Shown: one piece after another, positions 20,914 to 31,520 of the stretch | How positions within the stretch are numbered: the stretch's first letter is position 1 | How the letters are laid out: the number at the start of each line of letters is the position of its first letter | Assembly (NCBI GenBank): GCA_020080175.1 | Contig: JAGHQL010000192.1 | Span: 1-48,061, forward strand | Direction of reading: 5' to 3' | Length of the DNA: 48,061 bases | Source: Glutinoglossum americanum | Lineage: Eukaryota > Ascomycota > Geoglossomycetes > Geoglossales > Geoglossaceae | Program-made: the position numbers and the translations under genes | Notes under the pieces: model-generated | Database searches by the model: none | What the model was told of the DNA's origin: nothing | The model's input: the letters and a program-made list of their open reading frames with translations, nothing else

Positions 20914-23487
20914 ATGGCGACGATGCCAATTGGCTCTGCGCTTTGGCGATCGCTACGCGCCTATCAAGTCTATGGCGCTAACACCGACGTCGGGAAGACG
21001 ATCATGGCGACGCTCCTGTGTAGGGCGCTAGAAAGGAGATTCCCAGGTGAAGGGGTTTGGTATTTGAAGCCTGTATCTACGGGGCTAAGGGAGGAGGCCG
21101 ATGACAGGTGGGTTGAATACGTGGGCGTCAACGAGATGCTAATTTTGAGCTAGGCACGTTGCGCGCTTCTCGGGGTCCTCGACGCATTGCCTCTTCCAAT
21201 TTGACGAGCCCGTGAGCCCTCATATCGCTGCTCGCCCATTTAGAGTAAGCCTGCTCACCCTGAGGCCTTAACCGCCAGGTTAACCACTAGCCATAGCTCC
21301 CACCCGACTCCTCAATCCTCCAAAAGATCTTTACCCAGCTGTCAGACTACGCGTCCATTAGCCCAGGGACTGTCCTGCTAGAAACCGCTGGAGGCGTCCA
21401 CTCTCCCACTCCAAGTGGAACCTCACAGGCAGACTTCTATCGGCCCCTGCGGTTACCTGTCGTCTTTGTGGCAGACCACCGGCTTGGCGGCGTCTCTACT
21501 TCGGTCTCCGCGTTTGAGTCCCTGCATATGAGAGGCTATGATGTGGATTCTGTGATGTTGTTTAGGGATACACGATATCAGAACGACGAGTATCTGAGTG
21601 AATTTTTCAAGAATCACGGGATCTCGACGTTTTCATTGCCTTCGCCACCGGTGCGGAGGGATTGTGCTCGGGAGGATGGGGAGGCTATGGCTGAGTATTA
21701 CGAGCGCGTAACGAAACTGGACGAGGTGGATGAAATGATCTCTTTATCCGTGACTAGGCACAAGGCGCGGGTTGAGAGTCTTGAGACTCTGGCTAACCGA
21801 GCCAATAAGCACATCTGGTACCCATTTACACAACACGGAGATATGTCGCCTTCAAGCATAATGGCGATCGATTCCGCCCACGGTGACTTCTTTCAAACCT
21901 GTAAACCCAACCCTTCAGGTCGCACGCTCGAAGCCTCAACCCTAATTCAGCCTACATTTGATGGCTCGGCATCCTGGTGGACCCAAGGGCTTGGTCACGC
22001 CAACCCCACATTATCTCTCGCAGCCTCCTATGCGGCCGGACGTTACGGCCACGTCATGTTTGCAGGCGGGATCCACGAGCCCGCCCTCTCCCTCGCAGAG
22101 CTCCTCCTCAAAGCCATCAATAATCCACGGTTACAGCGAGTCTTCTACTCCGATAACGGGAGTTCCGGTATGGAAATCGCGATCAAGATGGGTTTGCGGG
22201 CAGCGAGCGTGAGGTACGGGTGGGGGGGCGATAGTTGTAGTGGCAGTGGTGAGGAAGTAGGGATTCTAGGGCTAAAGGGGAGCTACCACGGGGATACGCT
22301 TGGTGCAATGGATTGCTCGGAACCGTCGGCATTCAATCGGAAGGTAGAGTGGTATCGCGGGAGGGGGTTCTGGTTTGATTACCCTAGAGTGAAAATGATT
22401 AAGGGGACTTGGGTCGTAGAGCCACCAGAAGGGCTGGAAGACGAATTGGGCCCAGGGGCTTCGTTTGCATCGCTGGGTGCGGTGTTCGATGTTGAGGCCA
22501 GGAAGAGGAGCTGTAGAGATAGATCATATAAGAAATATATCTTGAGTACACTCGAGAGGTTGATTAAGGAGGAAAGGAAGAGATTTGGGGCCTTGGTGAT
22601 GGAGCCTGTGGTGCTTGGAGCGGGAGGGATGGTGCTTGTGTAAGTCAAACAACCTACCTTCAAGTTAACTCCCACGCTAATCTCCCACAGCGACCCCCTC
22701 TTCCAGCACACCCTCGCCACCGTCATCCGCTCAACCCCGCGCCTCTTCCCCCCTTCCTCTTCCCCCTCCCCCCTTCCCCTAAATACCTGGACCGGCATCC
22801 CCATAATAACCGACGAGGTCTTTACCGGCCTCTACCGCCTCGGCCGCCCTGCTTCCTCCTCCTTCCTCCATATCCACCCAGACATTTCCGTGTACGCTAA
22901 GCTCCTGACGGGCGGCCTCGTGCCCCTGTGCGCGACGGCAGCGAGTGAGAGTGTATTCGAGGCATTCCTTGGGGAAGGAAAGGAGAGCGCATTGTTGCAT
23001 GGACATAGCTACACGGCACATGCGGTTGGGTGTAAGGTTGCAGAGGTGGCGGTTAGGGAATTAGCGGGGATGGAGGAGGCTTGGAAAGGGTTCAGGAAGG
23101 ATTGGCTGGAGGGAACATCACGGGCTTCTAGCACAGAGCCGGAAGTCTGGAGCCACTGGTCGAAAAATTTTGTAGGTGAGTTATCCCACGCTAAAGATGT
23201 CGAGAGCGTAATAGCCATTGGTTCCATCCTCGCCATCTCCTTACACGACCATACCGGAGCGGGTAAGTACCCCCCCCCCCCCCAACCCACACCCTCTAAC
23301 CAAGCCAACAGGCTACACCTCCACAGCCGCGAATGCAGTCCAGAAGAAACTGTTCAGTAGCACTAGGGCAAACTGGAATATTCACGCGCGGGTGCTAGGC
23401 AATGTGTTGTATCTGATGGCGAGCCAGACAGCAAGTGAGGAGACGATAAGGGCGGTGGAAGGTGTTATGAGGGATGTATTGCTGTAA
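20914..23487 (+). CDS. bioDA: Bifunctional dethiobiotin synthetase / DAPA aminotransferase
   Basis: Fused enzyme that turns KAPA into 7,8-diaminopelargonate (DAPA) and then closes the ureido ring to dethiobiotin. Five exons, 20914-21107, 21154-21244, 21297-22639, 22691-23262 and 23312-23487, join in frame to 791 residues. The N-terminal BioD half has the P-loop GANTDVGKT (residues 21-29), YLKPVSTG, FQFDEPVSPHIAA, LLETAGGVHSPTPSG and VVFVADHRLGG. The C-terminal BioA half has HIWYPFTQHGDMS, DNGSSGMEIAIKMG, GSYHGDTLGAMD, TDEVFTGLYRLGR and YAKLLTGG with the PLP lysine near residue 613. The exon 3 start at 21297 was preferred because a stop precedes it in that frame. The intermediate passes between two sites of one protein. 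The N-terminus is only weakly like an organelle signal. Confidence 0.95.
23270..23283. repeat. 14-base cytosine run in bioDA intron 4
   Basis: An unbroken run of 14 C starts seven bases into the 49-bp fourth intron of bioDA, directly after the donor gtaagta. It occupies more than a quarter of the intron. Run length may be polymorphic or affected by sequencing error, but it does not change the coding frame. Confidence 0.9.
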
Positions 23488-25439
23488 CGTAGCTAGTCGG
23501 CCCATGCAGTATTGGTGTGAGAACCTTAGGTGAGTGGTACCGTGCAAACCTTTGGAAAACTAAATAACATCCAAGACCCAGACGTGTAGATACAAAATAT
23601 ACTCCAGAGATGTTATCACGTAACGACCCTGGTCAGGCTCTCCCCAATTCACCACCCCAGAACCGACGACACAATATATTCGTGTAAGAAGCCCCGCTTT
23701 TAATTTGACTAAAGAATATCAATCAAGCCTACCAACAAAGGCAGTCATGTCATTAGGGTAAGGGCTAACATCACACCAAACCCGCACTCAAGTAGGCATT
23801 TAATCCCCTCCATTACGTTTTCCCAATAGACCTGACCACATGACCGACTAGTTATCTAGCTACTCGATTGCCTAGCCAGAACTATACCTCAATGCACTAC
23901 ATGCGGGAAGAAAATTAGCTCAGTAAGATCCATCCAGGCCAAAACCGTGCCAAGTATTAATCAATACGAGAGATAAACTAGCTAGTCACCTAATCAAGCA
24001 GACGGTTCTCCAAGTTATGGCAACCGGCGGTGAGACTCTACTTTTGCCGGTAGTTATAGAGTAACCAATAGGCCTCGAACCGTTTACACCTCTAGGTACG
24101 AGGCATGGCACAGGTAGCCACGTTTCTACCACGACATGTGCCGGAAGTGGGGAACCTTTGCCGGCCACCTTATCAAGCGGATCAACATGCATCCCCCTTC
24201 TCCCTGTTCCCAAGGGGTTTTAATTACCCTGAACGCTATACAGCCTGCAGCAGTGCGTTCCGTTTAAACAAGACTCATGTTGAAGCATCTTTATCCGTCC
24301 TCACCTGAAGGAAAACGGGGTAGGACGGGGATATGGTATTCTATGGCATACTAGCGGGGCCAACGACTGATTGGTCTGCAATTAATGCACGAATTTCAGG
24401 GTCATCCAACGACCGGGATATTTCAGGTTTCTTGGGTTTGAGGGGTATCTTGACCGCCACCGATACAGGAGTCTGCCAGGTTCTCCCGTTAATGGCGCTA
24501 CTATTGCCGGGCACATAACTCTGCGACACTTCGGTACAAGAAAACGAGAAGCAATCCGACTGGCGTTTAAGTTATCCCCCACTAACAGCCCCTGTAGACT
24601 CGAATTTTAATGAAGCCAAGAATAGTGCCAAGACGGAAAAAGCCCCAAAATAAATAGAAAGATAAGAGATTCTACCCTTTCTAGAGCTCAGGAGCCGCCG
24701 GGGAAACACGGCTGCTCTCCACATATCGCGCGGGAGGCAGCCGCCGTTTCCATATAGACGGATCCAGAAACAAGGCAAATTTACCCTCTCGATGCATGTT
24801 TACCATCCCCCGCGCCGAAACTTCCCGAAAGTTCCCGTCCCTATGTCCATTCCAACACACGGGCTCTTGACGTGCCTATAGACAGGCCCCCCCCCCCTTG
24901 CTCCTCCAATCGCAGCAACAAACGTAAGATCCGAGAGCTTCTTCCGAGACAAGCTGTTTCACCAGACAGGGTTCACTAGCTACGGCAGGATATTTGGGTG
25001 GTTTTAGAATCAAGTTCGAATAACATTAACTAATATAGCAGTTTCCGGTTCTGATTCCCAGACCAGGCAATAAAAAGGAGAAAAGAAAAATGAGGAAAAA
25101 AGGGGAAGAGTGAGCGAATGGCCAGCACACACAACCGTAAAAACAGGGAATAGAGCATAGTAGACGGTTGGAACAACCGAAACAAGAGGGAATTCAGACC
25201 ACAAAGGGAAATGAAGCTCGAGATGGCCGTCGCTTCGGAGACAATGTACGGCGGCGGCAATACAGCCAAAATAAGAAGCGTTCTAACAACCGCACCACGT
25301 ATATTCAGTTTTCCCCAACCCTATTCACAAACACGATGTAGAAAAAGAATGAAAGAAGCCTACTAAACCCCACCAAGTCAGCAGGCTGCAAAGGATAAAG
25401 CAGACGGCATTTCCGGGGGTACCTACATCAATATTTTAT
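23488..25439. other. Convergent gap between bioDA and the amino-acid oxidase
   Basis: Nearly 2 kb without a supported gene. Short frames on both strands (for example 24341-24529 minus and 24105-24308 plus) have no motif. An 11-C run lies at 24887-24897. The sequence is AT-rich at 23560-24000. It lies between two converging genes, so it holds their 3' ends. Confidence 0.5.
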
Positions 25440-26867
25440 TCATTTTGTCTGCCGAATCTTGAGTAACATATTGATCGACGATGTCACCCTCATCTTCATC
25501 CGTGACACCCACTGCGAACTCTGGCCGAGCACAGAAATCCACAGGAGCTTGATGCCCACTGTAGCCCATTCTTCTGGAGTCTGAGTCGCCGCGGTCTCGG
25601 AGAACGTGGGCCTGATGAGCGCGGCTGCCATGGGCTTCGGGGGCAGATCTTTCAGCGACTCTTCGACCAGCGCGGCGACGTCTCCCGCGCACCCGAATGA
25701 GAGACTCCAGCCTGCGCCTCCGTGGCCGTATGAGTGGATGATGCGGCTTGGCGCGGCGAATGGCGAATCCTTCTTCCTCAGTTCCCGTTCGACCCGCACG
25801 TTTTTGGTTCTGAATGGTCTCAGTCCTTGGGCCAAGGGGTAGTCGGGGTCGAGGCGTGCCTTCTTGAGATCTGGCATGAAGGCTTCGCACCTCGCACGCA
25901 TACGTTTAATGATGGGAGATTCCAAGGTGAGGTCGAGCTGATTCTCGTGGGCTTCGCTGATGCCACCGATCAAGAGGATGTTGTCGTTCCTGGGGACAAT
26001 GAAGACGATCTCATCAGATCCGTGAACGGAATCTGCTGGGATGGCTAGAGCTTCGGTGACCTTGGGGAAGTCCTTGCCGTCATTCATAACCCGTATCAGT
26101 CCGCCTCGGATGGGATAGGAAGTCTTGTCTCCTGCAACATCATAGCTACCAAGACCTGTGGCATTGACGATAATGTCCGCCCCAAAGCGGGTCCTGAGTT
26201 CCTCTTCGCACTCAAACAGGTCACGGTCGATAGTCTCTGTGAGCAACCGGGCCCCCTTGGACTGGACAACTCCCATCAGCCATGTCATGGCTTGATCGGT
26301 ATCGACAATTGGGGCCAGATGCTCATATGCATCCACAACCCCATAGTTAGGGTCGAGGTCGTGCTCCTGAACCAGGCTAATATCGCGCCTAAAACCCTGG
26401 ATGTCGGTTTTTTGGATGTCCATCATCTTGTCGAGCTGTATCCCGTCGTCTTCGATGGGATGGCAGAAGAAGAAGATTGAGGGTTTCATCCGAACGCCAG
26501 AGAGTTCAGAAAGCTTCGGATCGGCTGCTACGCCGGCCATGATGTTGTATGTCACCATGCTCCACCGTTTGGAGCGGTGCAGCGAGATGGCGTCCTTGTG
26601 GTGTCCACATACGGCTGGTGGGTATTCCCATAGAGCCCCGGCGATTTGGGAAGTGAGGCGTTGAGCTTTAGTGTGAGAGGCCCATTCCTTCGAGACAATG
26701 GTAACATGGTAGCCACGATCTAGCAAGACCCACGAGGTGACGAGGCCGGTGACGCCTCCTCCAACGACGAGGACGCGAGGGGATGAAGCTGTTGGGCTCT
26801 TGAGAGGTGAAGGTTCGAGGGAGATGTCCTTCCCCAAGACGACTGGGTTATCTTTCAGCGACGACAT
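25440..26867 (-). CDS. D-amino-acid oxidase family flavoenzyme
   Basis: Predicted to deaminate D-amino acids with FAD, releasing 2-oxo acid, ammonia and hydrogen peroxide. The single open frame has 475 residues. After a polar lead of about 30 residues comes the FAD Rossmann motif VLVVGGGVTGLVTSWVL, then SQIAGALWEYPP, DIIVNATGLGSYDVAGD, the active-site arginine region YPIRGGLIRV, and the C-terminal signature SYGHGGAGWSLSFGCAGD. The family usually has about 340-370 residues; this one adds roughly 30 at the N-terminus and about 75 after the signature. It ends RQTK, so there is no PTS1, although many fungal family members are peroxisomal. A missed C-terminal intron could change the tail, because another frame also stays open through 25423. 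It could alternatively prefer D-aspartate. Antisense frames are shadows. Confidence 0.9.
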   Translation of the reverse strand: MSSLKDNPVVLGKDISLEPSPLKSPTASSPRVLVVGGGVTGLVTSWVLLDRGYHVTIVSKEWASHTKAQRLTSQIAGALWEYPPAVCGHHKDAISLHRSKRWSMVTYNIMAGVAADPKLSELSGVRMKPSIFFFCHPIEDDGIQLDKMMDIQKTDIQGFRRDISLVQEHDLDPNYGVVDAYEHLAPIVDTDQAMTWLMGVVQSKGARLLTETIDRDLFECEEELRTRFGADIIVNATGLGSYDVAGDKTSYPIRGGLIRVMNDGKDFPKVTEALAIPADSVHGSDEIVFIVPRNDNILLIGGISEAHENQLDLTLESPIIKRMRARCEAFMPDLKKARLDPDYPLAQGLRPFRTKNVRVERELRKKDSPFAAPSRIIHSYGHGGAGWSLSFGCAGDVAALVEESLKDLPPKPMAAALIRPTFSETAATQTPEEWATVGIKLLWISVLGQSSQWVSRMKMRVTSSINMLLKIRQTK

Positions 26868-28138
26868 AGAGGATGTTGTGTAGTGTGTTTTGCAGGTTCT
26901 GACTTCAAATGACTTGCACTCAAGGTCTCTTGTTGGATATTTTAAAATGCGATGCTATTCTCCAGGTGCAAACCAGGGGATCCAACGAGGTTCTTATAAG
27001 ATTCCACGGGTCACTCTATATCTGTGCTTCGAGTTCTAAAACACAAGGGTAGTTGCCACCGCAAAACAGGCCAGGCGAAGTGCGCGCTGAAGCCAAAGCC
27101 ATTACACAACCTGAATCCGTGCTCCTCTGGAAGTAAGGTAGTTTGGTGCATAAAGTTCGCAGGGAGAGCAGCACCCACATTGGACAAGTCAGCTGCGTGG
27201 GAGCATGGTTTCCCCATATCCTGACGCCCATATCCCAGTCCATCCGGCTAACCTTCAGGGAAGGCAAGAGAGCAAACTAGATGCATGTGCGCAACAGACA
27301 CGGAACTAGCCTGCTGCTGCGTCAACAGGCCGGGGTGATTCGAGCCAGCCGGTGACGAACGCTCACACAGTGGTGTGACGCTACCAGCCAGGCGGGGAGA
27401 GAGGGGGAGAGAATGGAAAGAAGTTCATCCGCGGGTCCATGCCCGCGGGGCCCCTACCTACAAACGAGAGAACAAACCGCTCACTCGTTCCTTCACATCA
27501 CATTTTTACCGCTCCTACACTCGAACCCTCCCGCTCGCTCGAACACATAGATGACAGGTACCAGAATAAAATATGTATGCAGAAGAAATGTCGTCCCGTC
27601 CCGTAGTCTCCAACTTGCAGGCGCTTGGGTACATTGCAGCAGAAACGAAGAGCGACATCGAACATCAGCAAAACATCAAAACTAGCGCGAGACCAAGAAA
27701 AGGAAAAAAGAGAGCGAATAAGGTGGGGGTTGGGGGAAAAAGGAAGATGGAAAAAAAAGGAACGATCATGGCGCTCACTCCACGGCAGCAAGCGAGGAAG
27801 AGTAGCGGTTTGACTGGAGGGCTCCCAACTGACTGCATCCATCAGGGACGTACCCTGCCACCGAACGAGCAACGCTCTGGCTCTCCGCAAGCATAACCTC
27901 AACACATACATTACTCTATACCCTACACAGACTACGACACATGGCAACCAGCATCAAAATGAAAATCAATAGTAAGAAAATCTCGTGTCACCCCATGCTC
28001 GCAGGCCCGCGGCCCCGGAGTTCTCCCTTCCTGTCCTGGTCGGTTCAGCAGCATCGGCGTCCCCCATCACCATGCCCAACCACTCCCCGACTCGTTACCG
28101 AAAGGGGGGAAACGGTCAATAAAAGATCGTATCCAATT

Positions 28139-28154
28139 AAAAAAAAAAAAAAAA
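28139..28154. repeat. Poly(A) run of 16
   Basis: Sixteen consecutive A on the + strand in non-coding DNA. There is no obvious retroposed sequence before it. Confidence 0.9.
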
Positions 28155-28440
28155 GGGAAGGAAGAAGGATAAACGATCCGATACGGAGTCCTGTGGGGGC
28201 GCAAGTGGGCGCAGGCTAACAATAGATGATCGGCACTAACAATTCTCCTATGTACCCAACAGCTTGCAGTCTGCCCTACGCCAAAAGGACGGCGAAGAGA
28301 GGACATAACCCACGGCGACGAAGACGGAGAATTTTCCCCCTCATTCCTCTACCCGCACCGCCGGAGTGGGATGCTAGCGTCACTAGTCTACAGACCGACT
28401 AACGCACGCACGAATGGGAAGCAGTAGCAAAGCGGTGGCG

Positions 28441-28510
28441 AAGCAAAGCTAAACAAAGCCAAACAAAGCCAAACAAAGCCAAACAAAGCCGAACAAAGCT
28501 AAACCAGGCA
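28441..28510. repeat. Decamer tandem repeat (aaacaaagcc), about six copies
   Basis: Four exact copies of aaacaaagcc at 28451-28490 are flanked on both sides by variants (aagcaaagct, gaacaaagct, aaaccaggca). Period is exactly 10 bp. Confidence 0.95.
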
Positions 28511-28760
28511 AGCAAGCAAGCAAAGCCCCAAGAAGGGGAAAAGGGAAAGAAAAAGAAAAAAAGCGAGAGAGGCCAAGCAGATAACCCCCAGACCCGACCA
28601 CGCCAACCGGCCTAAAACCTCCAGGATCTGCACGAACCGCGTTTTGCAAGCGGGCGCGGAGAAAAAGCAAAAAAAAGGAAAAAAAGAAGTCGAGAGGAAA
28701 GGAAGGAGGAAAAAAAATAAAAAATAAAAAAAAGATAAAAAGAGGGAGGTGTGGTAGGTA

Positions 28761-28890
28761 GTGAACAAGGGTGATGAGAGAGAGACGGAGGGTAAGGGAG
28801 GGTAAGGGAGGGTAAGAGAGGGTGTGGCAGAGAGAGGAGAGAGAAGAGAGAAGAGAGAAGAGAGAGAGAGAGAGATAGAGAGGCAGGGGA
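28761..28890. repeat. GA-rich tract with a decamer sub-array
   Basis: Purine-rich stretch on the + strand. 28791-28820 has three decamers (ggtaagggag twice, then ggtaagagag), followed by (gagaa) and (ga) runs to about 28880. A longer purine-rich zone begins near 28650. Confidence 0.9.
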
Positions 28891-28990
28891 TGGTGAGACA
28901 GGGCAAGAGACGAAGACGAAAGCGGAAATGGATGATTCGGGTGGTTTCAGATGTCTTCGGACGACCCAGCGTCTCTTGTTCCACACCACA

Positions 28991-29118
28991 CCACTCTACC
29001 CTACTCTACCCTACTCTACTCTACTCTACCCTACTCTACTCTACTCTACCCTACTCTACTCTACTCTACCCTACTCTACTCTTCCCTACTCTGCTCTCTG
29101 CTCTCCTCTACCCTCTCT
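28991..29118. repeat. CT-rich decamer array with alternating 20-bp unit
   Basis: Decamers ctactctacc and ctactctact alternate from 29001 to 29080, four of each, giving a 20-bp higher-order unit; degenerate copies flank them to about 29118. The open frames here, rich in Leu-Tyr-Ser-Thr, are repeat translations. Confidence 0.95.
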
Positions 29119-29295
29119 CCACCGGCTACCACCCAAGCAAGCCCCCCTTGGCGCCTCTTCCCGGCATTTGCGATGCGGCTAGCAGTCGGTAGTAGTGGTA
29201 GAGAGCCAAAAACCCAAAAAAAAAAAGACAAAAGACACGGCCGGCTGGCCAACGCATCACAAGCAAGACGCGTCCGATCGGTATCCCGATCGGGC

Positions 29296-29335
29296 TTGGT
29301 CGTCGTGTCGTGTCGTGTTGTGTCGTGCTGTGTTG
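29296..29335. repeat. (tcgtg)n microsatellite
   Basis: Imperfect pentamer repeat of tcgtg and tgttg type in unique GC-rich non-coding sequence. Confidence 0.8.
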
Positions 29336-29570
29336 CGGGGGAGCTTTTGCTGCGCCGCCGCGCCGCGTTGCGTTCCGCGAAGGGTCTGCTCCTGCTCTTG
29401 CTCCTCCTCCCGTCTTGCTCTCTGGCTCTCGCTCTGCTTCGCTTTGCGTGCGTGCGCGCGTGTGTGTGACGGCGCCAAGTGCTAGTGCTAGCGTGCGTGT
29501 GAAGTAGAGGGTCTTCCTCTCGATTCGGCGGCGGTCGGACTTTTTTTTCCTGTCGTGTGGTTGTATAGGT

Positions 29571-29599
29571 TGGGATGCGAGGGATGCGAGGGATGCGGG
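29571..29599. repeat. 9-bp tandem repeat (gggatgcga), three copies
   Basis: Two exact copies of gggatgcga are followed by a one-base variant. Confidence 0.9.
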
Positions 29600-30759
29600 G
29601 AGCTAAGGCAGGGGGAATACGAGGGAGATGGCCCTCTCTCTCTCGCCTTCATCTCGCACTCGTTCCCCAAAACAAGCCAACGTTTCCCCGACCCATCCCC
29701 AGCCCATCCCCGGCCCATCGTCCCCAGCCCTTCCCCAACCCTGCCGTGCGGCCAAGCCATCATCGCCCCCGCAAACAAATAAAAATCCCACCGAATCAAC
29801 ACGCTGTGCAATCCCCCTTCTTTCTTCCCTTCCGTCCTGATTAAAAATATTAAAATCCGTTTGCTATTAATCTAAATCTAAATACCTCCGGCGACGCAGG
29901 AATAAATCATCGTACATGAGACGCGCACCACTTCCACGCCCTCCCTCGCACGACACTTGTCTTAGCCGGTCTGTCGGCCCGTTGGGGACGCGCAATCGTC
30001 CTTCGTCCTTGGTAACCCTTTACCTTTTTCCTTTTTTCCTGCTCTTTTTCCATCTCTTCTTCTTGCGCTGCGAAGCCGGCGCGCGCCAGGGGTCCGACAG
30101 CGTGTCGACAAAGCGCACAAAGCGCGCAAGGCCAGGCGTGGGTTTTGCAGTTTTTCCGCCTTTCCTTTTTCCTTCCTTCCCCCTTCCCTCTCTTCTCCGC
30201 CTCTTGCGGGTGCGCGAGCAGGGCGCGCGCCAATCGTTCGTGTGGGGTCTGTTGTTTTATTAAGGTTGTTTTTTTATATTAATAACGGCGTCAGCACCGT
30301 CATCGCCCGGCGGCTTACGGCGTAGTGGTGGTGTTCGCCACCGCCCAGCTCCCAGCTCCCGACTTTACCTCTCACCTTCCGTGTAACGCAAAAGTTCCCA
30401 CACCACACCGTTCGTTCATCCATTCCCTTACTCTTCTGCGCTTTTCCATCCGGGTCGGTGGTTTGGCCCTCAGACTCGTCGCTCGTCGCTCAACCCTCGC
30501 TCACAAAGCCAAAGCAGAACTCTCTCCGTGCCCCGGTACTTCCTACCCTAGGAGGAAGTAAGAGCGTACCCAAAAGTAAAAAGTAAAAATTAAAATTAAA
30601 ATACATTTAAAATTGCCCTGAAGGGGTGTTTTTTTATCAAGAAAAAAAGTCTGTCGCTTTGATCGCTTCGCCAACTAATTTGCTGCGATGATCCCCCTTT
30701 CCATGTCCTTATTTTGCAGAGGAAATGTCTCGACATGGCGTGTTCGTGTCGAACCGCGG

Positions 30760-30803
30760 AGATGATTGGAGATGATTGGAGATGACTGGAGATGACTGGA
30801 GAT
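30760..30803. repeat. Decamer tandem repeat (gatgattgga / gatgactgga)
   Basis: Two copies of gatgattgga are followed by two of gatgactgga and a partial fifth. The paired single-base variant suggests duplication of a two-unit block. Confidence 0.95.
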
Positions 30804-31267
30804 AATTTCCATGACAAATCCGTTCGCTCCGCCGCCGCTATGATTCCCGTTTCTCGTCGCCCGGCCATATACGAGAAAAACGGCGCCCAGATAGAAAACT
30901 CTATGGCTCAACAGCTGGCCTCGCTCTGTGATTTTTACCATTAATTTTCCTTTCCTCTCATCCTTCTCTCCTGCTTTTGTTTTTCCCTTGTGTGATTCCC
31001 CCCGCCTTAACTTTTCCCCACCGCCCAGGCCGCATCCCCCCCGCTGCCGGCTTCTTCCAGGTGCAAGGGTCGACTCGGGGTCTGCGGATGCTTGTATGTG
31101 CATGCGTCGTTGGCCGACGTGGCCGACGTAGGAGCAAACTATTTCCGATCCGGGTGAGCGGTTTTCGATGCGTGTTGACCGGCGGTGGGCTCGTTGGGTT
31201 TGGAGGCTTGTAGACTTGCTCCGATAGAGGGTCCGATCGTTGGGTTGGGAATGTTGTATGTTGTACT

Positions 31268-31380
31268 CGCGTACTGTACATACATACACATACATACACA
31301 CATACTCATGTAGCTAGTGCTGCGCATACCTTCATACATACACGTTACATACACGTTACGTGCTCTACATACATACATAA
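31268..31380. repeat. (tacatacaca)n and related tetranucleotide repeats
   Basis: tacatacaca is repeated at 31281-31300, followed by imperfect catacata and acacgtt units to about 31380. Confidence 0.85.
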
Positions 31381-31460
31381 TTACCCGTCGGGGAAGAATG
31401 CTTCCGTTCCGCTTCTTCTTCGTGGGATGAGGAGTCTAGCCTGCTCCCAACGGGGCTGCA

Positions 31461-31466
31461 TCTTCT

Positions 31467-31498
<32 letters not shown>

Positions 31499-31520
31499 CC
31501 CTTCTTCTTTGCTTTTATTT
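31461..31520. repeat. (ttc)n trinucleotide repeat
   Basis: About ten uninterrupted ttc units, then interrupted ttc/tcc units. Non-coding context. Confidence 0.93.

Noticed and set aside
25606-26048. Plus-strand frames opposite the amino-acid oxidase
   Set aside because: They are shadows of a gene with strong conserved motifs on the minus strand.
28499-28989. Open frames of 125-161 aa on the minus strand rich in Leu, Ser and Phe
   Set aside because: They are direct translations of GA/A-rich simple repeats and show no domain.
28824-29469. Open frames of 84-172 aa on the plus strand with Thr-Leu-Leu-Tyr-Ser runs
   Set aside because: They translate the CT decamer array in all three frames; openness follows from the repeat, not from selection.
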